Of a DNA stretch of 64,000 nucleotides, positions 1 through 8,699 are shown one piece after another. Location of the stretch: positions 1 to 64,000 of the forward strand of contig CAYYGN010000002.1 in assembly GCA_964471595.1 (NCBI GenBank), read 5' to 3'. The translations under genes and the position numbers were made by a program. Source of the stretch: JAGNXB01 sp964471595 (GTDB taxonomy: Bacteria > Bacteroidota > Bacteroidia > Chitinophagales > Saprospiraceae). The notes below the pieces were generated by a model, which saw only the letters and a program-made list of their open reading frames with translations, was not told the DNA's origin and ran no database searches. How positions within the stretch are numbered: position 1 is the first letter of the stretch; each line of letters opens with the position of its first letter.

Positions 1-2830
1 CGGTGTTGGTGACGGTAAAGGAATAGGTGATCACTTCGCCCTCGGCGCTGTAGGTAGTGGGCGCTGCGGCCTTGACCATCGCGATGGCCGGGTTTTGCAG
101 GGCGTTGATGGTGGTGTCATCCGTATCGGAGACGGGGTTGTTGTCGGGATCCAGCCCGTTGGCGGTGGCGGAGTTGAATACGCTGCCGGCATTGATATCG
201 TCCTGGGTGATGGTGTAGCTGGCGGAGAAGATTTGGCTTTCGCCGGGAGCCAGGGTCACCGAAGCGGGCGTAATGGCGCCGAGGCCGGGCAGGGGGTCAC
301 TGACGCTGACCGAGGTCAGGGTCACGTTGCCGGTATTGGTGACGGTAAAGGAATAAGCGATCACTTCGCCGGCATTGCCGTACGTGGTGGGGGCAGCGGC
401 CTTGACCAGCTCAAGCGAGGGGCTTTGTGAGGCCAAAACGATTGCGCTATCCTGGGCATTCAAAGGCACATCTCCAATGTTGTCGCCATCCATATCTGCC
501 GCACCAGATGCATAAGCTGTGTTGGTGAATGATCCGGCATCCAGGTTTTCCTGGGTAATGTACCGGGTAGCTGAAAATATCCAGGATTCATTGTAATCCA
601 GATTCCCGTTTGAATCAGTGTCACCACTCAGGTAGGTTGGGCCGATGGAGGCCTGGGAATCGGTTACAGTAGGTGCCGGGATGACAGTGTTCCCGGTGTT
701 TGACAAGGTGATTTGATAGGCAATGGTATCGCCGATATTTTGAAAAGTGGCGGGCATACCCGTCCCATTCACTCCCAGTACTTCTTTAGTGAGGGACATG
801 CCATAAGTTTTGGTCGTATCCACCGGAAAATCAACGTCAGGTAGATAAGAGCGACCATCGGTCAGGGTAATTGTGGCAGCATTGGTAATCCAGTCATCAT
901 AGATGACGGTATTTCCTCCGCGCATCCTGTATTCGATGGTATCGGTCTGTTGACCTGGGATGGTTCCAAGAGCAATTCCACCTTCGTCAAGGGGATATGC
1001 GGTTGAAGGATTCGGAGCATCGGGCACCTGTGCCGAAAAAGCCGGATTGCTGCTCCTGCGAAAAGTACTGTTTGGGACATAGGACATGTGCGTCGGGATG
1101 ATGTCACTGATCTGTATTCCTTCCGCAGATCTGATGCTGAGATTGTTGATGACGATGCGGTAGGTAATTGTTTCCCCAATGTCCAGCAAATTATCGCCGT
1201 CCAGATCATTCAGTTGGGCCAGTTTGAACACTTCCAGTAAAAGGCTTGGGGGTACCGTAGTTCCAAGGTCAAGAGCCGGGTTTCCATTGACAGCGGTCTC
1301 AGGATCTTGTCCCCAGGCACCAACAATCTTGACCCCATCCAGTGTGTAGACTTTGGTGCCGGTTTGGTCATTGTCATTGTTGACGGTATCATAAAGTTTG
1401 ATGACTTGGTAGGGGGACAGGTTATAGGAAATGTCGTATTTGTTACCATTGATGTCGGTGAGATTTCCGGTAGCGGGATTCCCGTCAAAATCCACATAGG
1501 CCGTAGTACTGGCTACTGCCATAAGGAAGACAGGGCTGTAATTCGCATCGGGTCCTGCAGGTGCACTCATGTCATCTGCCCCCGGCCCCCATCCAACAAC
1601 AAAGGCGGGAGTGAGATAATCCTCCGGTAAGAGCGTCATGCCCCAATCATGGATTTGATTGGAAGAGCTTCCCGTACAACAATCGGCATCTATGACACTC
1701 AAAGCCAAAAAATTCTGGTTGGCTTCAAACTTGGCACCACTACCGACCGGCATGGTGTATTTCGCACTTGCATAGGCTGGTACGCTGATGATTCCTGTAG
1801 TCAAATTTGTGGTGTAAGTAACGTTCAGGCTTGAGTTTCCGAGGTTGAAGAGGAATATGGCGGTTGGGTCGCTGGACGAGGCAGATGGTATGGGATTGTA
1901 GTAAGTGTTTCCGGTCAAATTGACGGGCGACAACGTGTACCATCTCGACTCATACCCGGCGTCTATATCCCCCGTAATCAAAAAGGATTGCACCTTTTTG
2001 CTGGCCGTCACGGTAGCACCCTCCATGATATTGGTGACTCTAAGCGTTTGTCCCTGATTCAAGGTGGTATTGGTAATGCCTCCTGCGACATTGGGTCCAT
2101 TGGCATCCACCGTAACCGAGGTTCCATTTTCTGCCGCTTGCACGAACAAGTGGGCCATTTCAAAGAAAAAATTCCCAGATCCACCCTGGGAAGCTGTATT
2201 CTGTCCAACCGGAACAATAAAACTGGTGCCAAAACTGGACGTGTCCAATACTTCTACGGCACCGGCGAGGACGGTGCCAGGATCCAATGCCCAACCTGCT
2301 CTCGAAACGGCCAAAGCCCGGTTGGAAGAAATTCTGTCTCCTCCATCGAATTGGGTGATGAACGACAACCTTGGATTTGCCCACATACTGTTGGAGAAGG
2401 TAATCACGGTTCCCGCCGAAATGGCATTGTCATTCAAAAGCTGAGGGTAGGAAGTGACACCGCTAGGCAAATTGGCCAGATCGCCGTTGGCAGCAATGAA
2501 GTCTCCCAAAATCAGCGTGGATGGCTGGACGGGATTGTTGATATCGACCTCATAGCCATCTTCCCAATGGTCATAGATGATGATACCGCCGTTTTCCTGC
2601 ATAACCACAGAGATGACGGTTTGTAAAGTGTTGCCGGTACTTCCATAGAGGGTAACCAGGGAATTTCTCAATTCCGTCTCCTGCAAGGGTACGTAATGGG
2701 TGACCGGGTAAATGACCTGACCAAGTGCTGCGGGCATCCACAAAGACAAGCCCGTCAAAAATGCGATAACCGGTTTTCCAATCAGTTTGTGACATCCTAA
2801 AACAGGAAAACCTGCCATTGAAGCCTTCAT
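1..2830 (-). CDS. Giant secreted surface protein with DUF11-type repeats (3' end outside window)
   Basis: The minus-strand frame is open from 2830 to the window edge, so at least 943 residues are present and the C-terminus is missing. It starts with a signal peptide (basic n-region, hydrophobic stretch ending LWMPAALGQ). A roughly 550-residue head region follows that resembles IgGFc-binding-type surface domains (IIIYDHWEDGYE, SFLITGDIDAGYESRW). At least four immunoglobulin-like conserved repeats (DUF11 type) follow, with the signature GEVIAYSFTVTNTGNVTL; the last two are 110 residues apart and nearly identical. Such proteins in Bacteroidota are usually surface adhesin or stalk proteins, often exported by T9SS. 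The missing C-terminus would settle that. The frame is also open upstream to an ATG at 3274; I chose 2830 because it directly precedes the signal peptide. Confidence 0.85.
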   Translation of the reverse strand, partial: MKASMAGFPVLGCHKLIGKPVIAFLTGLSLWMPAALGQVIYPVTHYVPLQETELRNSLVTLYGSTGNTLQTVISVVMQENGGIIIYDHWEDGYEVDINNPVQPSTLILGDFIAANGDLANLPSGVTSYPQLLNDNAISAGTVITFSNSMWANPRLSFITQFDGGDRISSNRALAVSRAGWALDPGTVLAGAVEVLDTSSFGTSFIVPVGQNTASQGGSGNFFFEMAHLFVQAAENGTSVTVDANGPNVAGGITNTTLNQGQTLRVTNIMEGATVTASKKVQSFLITGDIDAGYESRWYTLSPVNLTGNTYYNPIPSASSSDPTAIFLFNLGNSSLNVTYTTNLTTGIISVPAYASAKYTMPVGSGAKFEANQNFLALSVIDADCCTGSSSNQIHDWGMTLLPEDYLTPAFVVGWGPGADDMSAPAGPDANYSPVFLMAVASTTAYVDFDGNPATGNLTDINGNKYDISYNLSPYQVIKLYDTVNNDNDQTGTKVYTLDGVKIVGAWGQDPETAVNGNPALDLGTTVPPSLLLEVFKLAQLNDLDGDNLLDIGETITYRIVINNLSIRSAEGIQISDIIPTHMSYVPNSTFRRSSNPAFSAQVPDAPNPSTAYPLDEGGIALGTIPGQQTDTIEYRMRGGNTVIYDDWITNAATITLTDGRSYLPDVDFPVDTTKTYGMSLTKEVLGVNGTGMPATFQNIGDTIAYQITLSNTGNTVIPAPTVTDSQASIGPTYLSGDTDSNGNLDYNESWIFSATRYITQENLDAGSFTNTAYASGAADMDGDNIGDVPLNAQDSAIVLASQSPSLELVKAAAPTTYGNAGEVIAYSFTVTNTGNVTLTSVSVSDPLPGLGAITPASVTLAPGESQIFSASYTITQDDINAGSVFNSATANGLDPDNNPVSDTDDTTINALQNPAIAMVKAAAPTTYSAEGEVITYSFTVTNT

Positions 2831-4025
2831 GGCCGGTGTAGCCGGCAGGGTTGCTGGAAGGTGACGGCAATGGCGTAGTGAGAAGATATTGAGACGGATG
2901 AAGGCTCGAAAATTGGGGCATGGTGCAAGTTCATTCCTAGAATCCTGGGAGTTTTTGATGCCGTCGACCAACGATTTTGTTACATCGTGCCAAGGATTGC
3001 CTTTGGGGGTGGAGTCCGACGTTTCATCGGTTTGCCTGGGAAATCCGAGGTCTGTGTCAGCGATCTCCTCAGGCGGCAATGCAGGGTGCTTCATCCTGGC
3101 AGTAAAGGCGTTGACGCCGGTTCCCGCTATCCGGTGAAGGTGGATGAAAACCTGAAGCAAATTGGACAATCGGAACCCTATGGCGGAGATGGCTCTTCGC
3201 CATCTTTTTATGCCATTGGGCATTTTGTGCGTGGGTGCCTGTTCCTCACTACAGGACTTTTGATTCAAATACATATCAGGGCGCTTGTAACTTGACCAAT
3301 TTCAAAGCGAAGAGAAATCGACATTACCCTTCATCTGAAATCGGCAGCAAGATTTCCTTATGCACGTAGTGTGTTCAATACCTGTTTTTCATCTTTTGTG
3401 ACATGTTTATCGTGCAGGATGGCACGAAAGATTAATCTGTTAGTTGACTGTTAGTCAACCCTAAATGCAGTAATATGAAAGAGTTTGAGTGACAATATCT
3501 CGGATAACTGATCCTTTGGGAGGATGTTTGTCCAAACCCTTGCAAAGCGGGCATTCACGATACCATCTGTTCTTCACATGGCGATATAAAATATTTAATT
3601 TTGTGGGCTATTGGATGTCCGGCCTGCAGGAATAAGGGGGCAAGAGGAGTCTCCCGGACGTATTTTTTCCCTTTTTTAGGATCACCCTGAATGGTGCGTC
3701 AAAGGCTCGTTGGTCTCATTGAGGCATATGTCATTCCTCATCCAACTGATCCGCTGAATGGAAAGACAGGCCAAGACGACCCGGTCAACCTGGGGATGTG
3801 GCCTTATTTCCTGTTTATGGAGACATCTCTTCAATCGAGATACCGGAAGGCTTGCCTGGATTCCTTATATGACGATAGACTGGTTACACAGGACATTCCA
3901 TCTGCCTGTTGATGCCGCAGTACATGGCGAGTACGGCCTTCCCGGATGGAGGGTACCTCCCGACAACCTTAAGCCTCATTGCCCAAGTAAAAAGTGAACG
4001 GTTGCCCCTCGTTTTACGGACAAAC
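2831..4025. other. Region without a confident gene
   Basis: I see no convincing gene here. From 2831 to 3274 the frame of the downstream surface protein stays open on the minus strand and could be an N-terminal extension. From 3300 to 4025 the short open frames on both strands have no recognisable content. A 7-bp inverted repeat, GTTGACT-gtt-AGTCAAC, lies at 3443-3459 and could be a protein-binding site. It has no T-run and is not a terminator. Confidence 0.5.
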
Positions 4026-4060
4026 AAAAAGGGTGCGGACCTTAGATCCGCACCCTTTTT
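4026..4060. terminator. Bidirectional rho-independent terminator
   Basis: A perfect stem (AAAAAGGGTGCGGA paired with its complement, 7-nt loop) is flanked by A5 and T5, so it can work in both directions. It lies 22 bp past the stop of the TonB-like gene on the minus strand and most likely ends that transcript. Confidence 0.9.
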
Positions 4061-4082
4061 GCACAAAGACTATCGTATGGTG

Positions 4083-4898
4083 CTATTTGCCCGCTCCCTT
4101 GATGATGATGGAGAGCCGGCCACATTCTTTCGGAGCCGCGCTGTAATCGGTTTCGAATTTGTAATCCATCGCGGCATCAATGGCTTTCCTCACCAAGGCC
4201 ATGTCCGTGATCGTGGACAATTCTTCATTGTACTTGGCCGCTATCACCCTCCCGCGTTGATTGACACACACATTGATCACAAAGGTGCCATCCTGGCGGA
4301 TCAGACCGTCAAGATTGGCACGGGACAGCAAACGACGAGTCAGCACACCGTTGCCGGAAAGATCAAGTCCGTCATATCGGCTGCCTTTGCCTTCCCCTTC
4401 CACTGTACTGGCCTCACCGGCCGTGCTGCTGGTGCCCTGCTGACTGTCACCAGCAGGCGCTTCGCTGGCCGCAGGTTCGGCCGTTCCTTGTTGGGCGGTA
4501 GGGCTATCGCTTTCTTTAACGGTAGGGGACCGGGCATCTGGAATTTCCTGCCTCGTGGGAAGGCTGGGTTCGGGCAGTTTGATTCTCTCCGGTTCGTTGG
4601 TGGTGATGACTTCGGGCACCGGCAAAGGCTCAATCTTGAAGACCTCACTGGTAGCCGGGGCAGCTGATTTTTTGACCATCTCCTCTTTGGGTTCCGGCCG
4701 GGCAGCAGCCGAAGCGCCTTCCCTGCTTTTACTGAAATCGAATACCAACACTTCGACCGCCTCCGACAGGCTTACGTCTTCTTTCAAGCTGTATCGCATG
4801 AAAGGAATCAGGGCCAGTCCGATGAGAATGATGTGGATGAAAAAGGCGATGAGGATACCTCTACGCTTGTTCTTCTTCTCTTCCTGTTCGCGTTTCAT
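4083..4898 (-). CDS. TonB-like energy-transducer protein, orphan
   Basis: 271 residues. A basic N-terminus (MKREQEEKKNKRRG) is followed by one membrane segment (about residues 14-34), placing the rest in the periplasm. Residues 60-180 are rich in Pro, Glu, Ala and Ser, as expected for a periplasm-spanning linker. The last 80 or so residues (GTFVINVCVNQRGRVIAAKY and on) resemble the TonB C-terminal domain that contacts outer-membrane receptors. No exbB or exbD lies beside it, so it is an orphan copy whose motor partners would be elsewhere. ExbD-like or other periplasm-spanning roles remain possible. It is divergent from the SRPBCC gene and ends at a strong terminator. Confidence 0.75.
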   Translation of the reverse strand: MKREQEEKKNKRRGILIAFFIHIILIGLALIPFMRYSLKEDVSLSEAVEVLVFDFSKSREGASAAARPEPKEEMVKKSAAPATSEVFKIEPLPVPEVITTNEPERIKLPEPSLPTRQEIPDARSPTVKESDSPTAQQGTAEPAASEAPAGDSQQGTSSTAGEASTVEGEGKGSRYDGLDLSGNGVLTRRLLSRANLDGLIRQDGTFVINVCVNQRGRVIAAKYNEELSTITDMALVRKAIDAAMDYKFETDYSAAPKECGRLSIIIKGAGK

Positions 4899-5024
4899 AG
4901 TGTATTCCTTTAACCGTCAACGTCCTGTTTTTCTTCCATAGTATAACCCGGAAACAACCGGATGAGGCGATTCATTGTTAACCGGATCTTAAAATTGTCA
5001 TCCTTCTGCCCAACCTTTTGCCAT

Positions 5025-5498
5025 ATGCCTGTCAGCCATCGCCAATGGATCCAGCATGTACCGGGAGATCCGGACAAGATATGGGACTTTTTTTCACGAC
5101 CCGAAAACCTGGCCCGGATCACCCCCCCTCAAATGAATTTCCGGATCCACAACGATATCCGGGATCAAGAGATGTACGAGGGCATGATGATCGCTTACAA
5201 AGTGGCTCCGATTTGGGGTATAGACCTTCACTGGGTCACCGAGATCACCCATATCCGTCCCGGCCTGTATTTTGTGGATGAGCAACGGATGGGACCTTAC
5301 AGCCTCTGGCACCATGAACATTGGTTTGACCCTGTCCCAGGAGGAGTAAACATGCGGGATATCCTGCATTATGCAGTGCCGTTCGGTTGGCTGGGCGGCT
5401 GGGTGGACCGACTTTTTGTCGCCCGGCAGATTGAAACCATCTTTCAATACCGTAATGCCGCCATCATCCGGGGAGTCAGAGAAGGCTGGTTTGAATGA
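5025..5498 (+). CDS. SRPBCC-family ligand-binding protein
   Basis: 157 residues. The sequence matches the START/SRPBCC helix-grip fold as found in the SulA/YfcH-associated subgroup: an early IWDFFSRPENLARITPP segment, a central WVTEI strand, and MRDILHYAVPFGWLG near the end. Members bind hydrophobic ligands or act as cyclase/dehydratase-like proteins, and the ligand here cannot be predicted. I start at the ATG at 5025 because the family fold begins right after it. An upstream ATG at 4962 would add 21 unlikely residues. The frame ends inside the N-terminal extension of the next gene. Confidence 0.8.
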   Translation: MPVSHRQWIQHVPGDPDKIWDFFSRPENLARITPPQMNFRIHNDIRDQEMYEGMMIAYKVAPIWGIDLHWVTEITHIRPGLYFVDEQRMGPYSLWHHEHWFDPVPGGVNMRDILHYAVPFGWLGGWVDRLFVARQIETIFQYRNAAIIRGVREGWFE

Positions 5499-5586
5499 AA
5501 GGGTGTGGCCCATCAGGGATGACCTGATCCTGCCGGGAGCCCGGGGAATGACTACCTTGGCGCGCCTAACCCAATCAACCTGTCTT

Positions 5587-6537
5587 ATGATGCAGAGATT
5601 TTTCTTGATGATTTTCTCCATGGGGGCGAGCCAGATCCTTTCTGCCCAGGAAATCCTGACGGCCGACCATTACCGGTTGTGGTCAACTTCCACGCAATCG
5701 GAAATCACACTCGACAATCTCGTTTCCGACATGGCTGAAGCTGATGTGTTGCTGTTTGGCGAAGAACACAATGACAGTGTAGCCCATTTTTTGCAGATGG
5801 AGATATTCAGGTTGATGCACCAAAAGTATGGACCTCGGGTAGCCTTGTCCATGGAAATGTTTGACCGCGATGTGCAACCGGTCATGGACGAATATCTCTC
5901 CGGGGCCATTCAGGAAAGGCATTTTCGCAAGGACGCCCGGGTATGGTCCAATTACCGGGATTACCGGCCCCTTGTGGAATACGCCAGGGATAATGGCCTT
6001 GCCGTCATTTGTGCCAATGCAGCTAGCCGGTATACCAATTTGGCAGGTCGCATGGGCCAGGAAGCCTTGCGCTCTTTGCCCGCAGCACGAAATGCCTACT
6101 TTGCCCCTGTTCCCTATCGGAGGGCCCAGGGAGACTATCTGGCCAAATTGGAATCCTTCATGGGCGGTCATACCCCATCAGCTCCTGATTCGACAAAAAA
6201 CTCATCCCCCCCACCTGCCGTCCATGGCGGATTTGACCTTGTCAATGCACAGTCTCTCTGGGACGCGACGATGGCCTGGTCGATAGCCCGATACCGCAAA
6301 TCCGGCAAAAACAAATCCGGGAAGATCCTTCACCTGAACGGCCGCTTTCACAGCGATGAATATTTTGGAGTAGCCGCCCAGCTCAGGCATTACGCTCCCC
6401 GCACCCGCATCCTTGTGCTGTCGGCCGGGAGCGACCCTTCTTTCCCTCAGATCAACTGGGACGAATTCCGGCATCTGGGGGATTACATCCTCATCACGGA
6501 TCCGGAGGTGCCACGGACCTTTGAGTCCGGGCAATAA
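5587..6537 (+). CDS. ChaN-family haem-binding/iron-regulated envelope protein
   Basis: 316 residues with a signal peptide (MMQRFFLMIFSMGASQILSAQ). The body fits the ChaN/DUF399 (haem-binding uptake) family: DVLLFGEEHNDSVAHFLQ near the start, ALSMEMFDRDVQPVMDEYL, and a late HLNGRFHSDEYFGVAAQL. Known members are envelope proteins that bind haem cofactors and are linked to iron acquisition. I chose the start at 5587 for the signal peptide; the ATG at 5548 is an alternative. A still longer frame from 5371 would overlap the SRPBCC gene and is unlikely. No haem-uptake genes are adjacent. Confidence 0.85.
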   Translation: MMQRFFLMIFSMGASQILSAQEILTADHYRLWSTSTQSEITLDNLVSDMAEADVLLFGEEHNDSVAHFLQMEIFRLMHQKYGPRVALSMEMFDRDVQPVMDEYLSGAIQERHFRKDARVWSNYRDYRPLVEYARDNGLAVICANAASRYTNLAGRMGQEALRSLPAARNAYFAPVPYRRAQGDYLAKLESFMGGHTPSAPDSTKNSSPPPAVHGGFDLVNAQSLWDATMAWSIARYRKSGKNKSGKILHLNGRFHSDEYFGVAAQLRHYAPRTRILVLSAGSDPSFPQINWDEFRHLGDYILITDPEVPRTFESGQ

Positions 6538-6580
6538 AAAGGCCACCCGGGTCATCTGATGGGATTTGTATCCGGGAGAG

Positions 6581-6652
6581 TGACCCCGCCAGGAATCGAA
6601 CCTGGATCTAGAGTTTAGGAAACTCCTATTCTATCCGTTGAACTACGGGGTC
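6581..6652 (-). tRNA. tRNA-Arg (CCT)
   Basis: On the minus strand the acceptor stem GACCCCG pairs with CGGGGTC, the T-arm carries GGTTCGATTCC, and the anticodon loop TTCCTAA gives anticodon CCT (Arg, AGG codons). The length is 72 nt including the discriminator A. No CCA is encoded. Confidence 0.95.
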
Positions 6653-6714
6653 GTGCGAGGGCGCCGGAATGAGGGGCAAAAGTACTTATCTTTCGCACAA
6701 ATCCCTGATGACAC

Positions 6715-7083
6715 GTGGAAGTCGATGAGGTGCGCCAATACTGCCTGAGTAAGGCAGGAGCCAACGAATCCCTGCCTTTCGGTCCGGATACCCTTGTCAT
6801 CAAAGTTTTGCACAAAGCATTTGCCCTGGTCAGTCTGGACGACCCGGAGGTCAGGGTCAATCTCAAATGCGATCCCGAGATCGCCATTCACTACCGGGAA
6901 TCCTACCCCGGTCAGGTGCTTCCCGGTTATCATATGAACAAACGTCATTGGAATACGGTCCTTAGCCGATCGGGACTGTCTGACCGCGTGATCAAGCAGA
7001 TGATCGATCAATCCTATGACCTTGTGAGAGAGGGGTTGACCCGTAAGGATAAAGAAGCACTGGATGGATTGGGGCCCCTATGA
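6715..7083 (+). CDS. MmcQ/YjbR-family protein
   Basis: 122 residues with a GTG start. The sequence shows the typical MmcQ/YjbR layout: an N-terminal EVDEVRQYCLSKAGANESLPFG, a KVLHKAFALVSLD strand pair, NLKCDPEIAIHYRESYPG, and GYHMNKRHWNTV. These small proteins have a CyaY/frataxin-like fold and are annotated as putative DNA-binding, with no firm biochemical role. The upstream ATG at 6708 is in another frame and stops at once, so GTG is preferred. The 3' end overlaps the start of the FAD oxidoreductase by 20 bp, which suggests translational coupling. Confidence 0.88.
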   Translation: MEVDEVRQYCLSKAGANESLPFGPDTLVIKVLHKAFALVSLDDPEVRVNLKCDPEIAIHYRESYPGQVLPGYHMNKRHWNTVLSRSGLSDRVIKQMIDQSYDLVREGLTRKDKEALDGLGPL

Positions 7084-8098
7084 CGTGGTGGTCGCGGGTG
7101 GTGGCATTGCCGGTGCCCTGGTCGTTGACGGGTTGTGCCGGGAAGGCCGGGCGGTGGCCTGGATAGCGCCCCGGGATCGCAGCACCGCTACCCGGGCATG
7201 TGCAGGCGTGATCAATCCCATCACCGGAAGGAAATTCACCTGGTCATGGAAGTTTGACACCTTGCAAGATGTCGCATTGTCCGTTTACAAGCAAATTCAG
7301 AAGCAAGCCGGAAAGGATCTGTTGTTTCCCCTGCATCATGCGAGGGTACTCGCCACCACGGCAGATTGCGAGCAGTGGGCATGGCGCAGGATGGAGCCGC
7401 CCTATTCTTCCGTTATGGGCGCCGTGGAAGATCCTGACCGCTGGCCCTGGTTCCAATCCGCTTTGGCCATCGGCCGGACACATCCCGTTTGGCGTGTGGA
7501 CGCACAGGGAGTGGTCGATGCCGTGGCGCGCATCTCGACGCCGATCATGGAGGGCCATATGTCCGGTCCCAGGATGGCAGACATCGGTGGCGAATCATGC
7601 CGTGTCCCTGACGGCATAACCGTCATCCATGCCACCGGATGGCAGGGTGTCTCCGGGATGGTGGCCCCCTTGCCACTTTGGCCTTTCAAGGGGGAGGCGA
7701 TGCTGGTGCGAAGCGAGGATTGGCCCCGGGATACCATCATGCATCACCGGGTCAAGGTGGTCCCCTGGCACGAGGATATTTTCTGGGTCGGCAGTCAGGA
7801 CCATAGAACATGGGATCATCCCGGTCCGGATCCGGCCACACGAATCATGCTGGAGGATCAACTCCGCCGGTTTTTTCGGGGCACCTGGCGCACCGAGGAG
7901 GTATTTGCCGGCATAAGACCTTCCACGCCTGCACGCCGTCCCTTTGCGGGAGCGATTCCGGGAATTCCCGACACCTGGGTCGTGAATGGTCTCGGCACCA
8001 AAGGCGCCTCTCTCGCCCCTTGGGTGTCCCGCCAACTCGTCCGGAAAATATTGTTTGGCGAAGCCATTGATCCGGCATTGGGATGGCCGTGGAAATGA
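7064..8098 (+). CDS. FAD-dependent oxidoreductase (DAO family)
   Basis: 344 residues. It begins with a Rossmann FAD-binding motif (VVVAGGGIAGALVVDGL) and ends with a second family motif, GIRPSTPARRPFAGAIPG, followed by NGLGTKGASLAPWVSRQL. This matches the D-amino-acid oxidase/glycine oxidase superfamily of flavoproteins that oxidise amines or amino acids. The substrate cannot be told from sequence. It has no signal peptide and is probably cytoplasmic. It overlaps the MmcQ/YjbR gene by 20 bp, so the two are likely co-transcribed. Confidence 0.85.
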   Translation: MDWGPYDVVVAGGGIAGALVVDGLCREGRAVAWIAPRDRSTATRACAGVINPITGRKFTWSWKFDTLQDVALSVYKQIQKQAGKDLLFPLHHARVLATTADCEQWAWRRMEPPYSSVMGAVEDPDRWPWFQSALAIGRTHPVWRVDAQGVVDAVARISTPIMEGHMSGPRMADIGGESCRVPDGITVIHATGWQGVSGMVAPLPLWPFKGEAMLVRSEDWPRDTIMHHRVKVVPWHEDIFWVGSQDHRTWDHPGPDPATRIMLEDQLRRFFRGTWRTEEVFAGIRPSTPARRPFAGAIPGIPDTWVVNGLGTKGASLAPWVSRQLVRKILFGEAIDPALGWPWK

Positions 8099-8198
8099 CT
8101 CCTGAATCTAACCTTCCTTCCCGGCTCCGGTGATCAATGTCATCTTTCTAACGGTTGGGCCCGGGAACCCCGGGCGCCCTTATACGGTTGATACCTTC

Positions 8199-8699
8199 AT
8201 GGAATTCCCCCAATCTATCCAACCCACAACGTCCTTGTCCGGTCACCTCTCCAGAGAGAAGGGATGGGAGGTCATTCGCCATCATGCCTGGCTGACAATG
8301 GGGGCGGGGGCGTTGCCGGTTGCCGTATTGGATTTGTGGGCCGTTGCCGCTATCCAGGTGGAAATGATCCGGCAGTTGTGCGATGTCTATCAGGTGCCGT
8401 TTGAAAAACAGAAAATCAAGGCAGTAGTGGCTGCTGCGAGCGTTTCGCTGCTGGCGCGGGGTGGAGTCCGTTATTTCATGAAACGGATGCCTCTGGTAGG
8501 GCCGGTTTTGGGGGGTGCCTCGGTGGCATTGATGACCGGCGCATCCACCCTGGCATTGGGCCATCTTTTTTCCTCCCACCTGGAAGCGGGCGGAGAAATG
8601 TCCGAATTCCCTCCACGAAGATGGAAAAAGCTATTCCTGGAGACCGTTGCGGAAGCGATGAAGAAAGTCACTCCGGGTGCGACGCAGGTTCAGCCATGA
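8199..8699 (+). CDS. DUF697-family membrane-associated protein
   Basis: 166 residues. The segment GALPVAVLDLWAVAAIQVEMIRQL, followed by IKAVVAAASVSLLARGG and PLVGPVLGGASVALMTGAST, matches DUF697 (YcjF/UPF0283-like), a hydrophobic helical domain of unknown function often paired with GTPases. Here it stands alone. I start at the ATG at 8199 because the residues encoded upstream look random. Its last 32 bp overlap the 3' end of the convergent tsaD gene. Confidence 0.8.
   Translation: MEFPQSIQPTTSLSGHLSREKGWEVIRHHAWLTMGAGALPVAVLDLWAVAAIQVEMIRQLCDVYQVPFEKQKIKAVVAAASVSLLARGGVRYFMKRMPLVGPVLGGASVALMTGASTLALGHLFSSHLEAGGEMSEFPPRRWKKLFLETVAEAMKKVTPGATQVQP

Noticed and set aside
862..1497. Two minus-strand frames of 95-115 codons
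   Set aside because: They are out of frame with the continuous DUF11-type surface-protein reading frame that covers the same bases.
3691..3912. 73-codon plus-strand frame in the 3.3-4.0 kb gap
   Set aside because: No signal peptide, domain or codon-bias support; overlapped by another equally plausible frame.
5371..5586. N-terminal extension of the ChaN-like protein
   Set aside because: It overlaps the SRPBCC gene by 128 bp and precedes a clear signal peptide, so an internal start is preferred.
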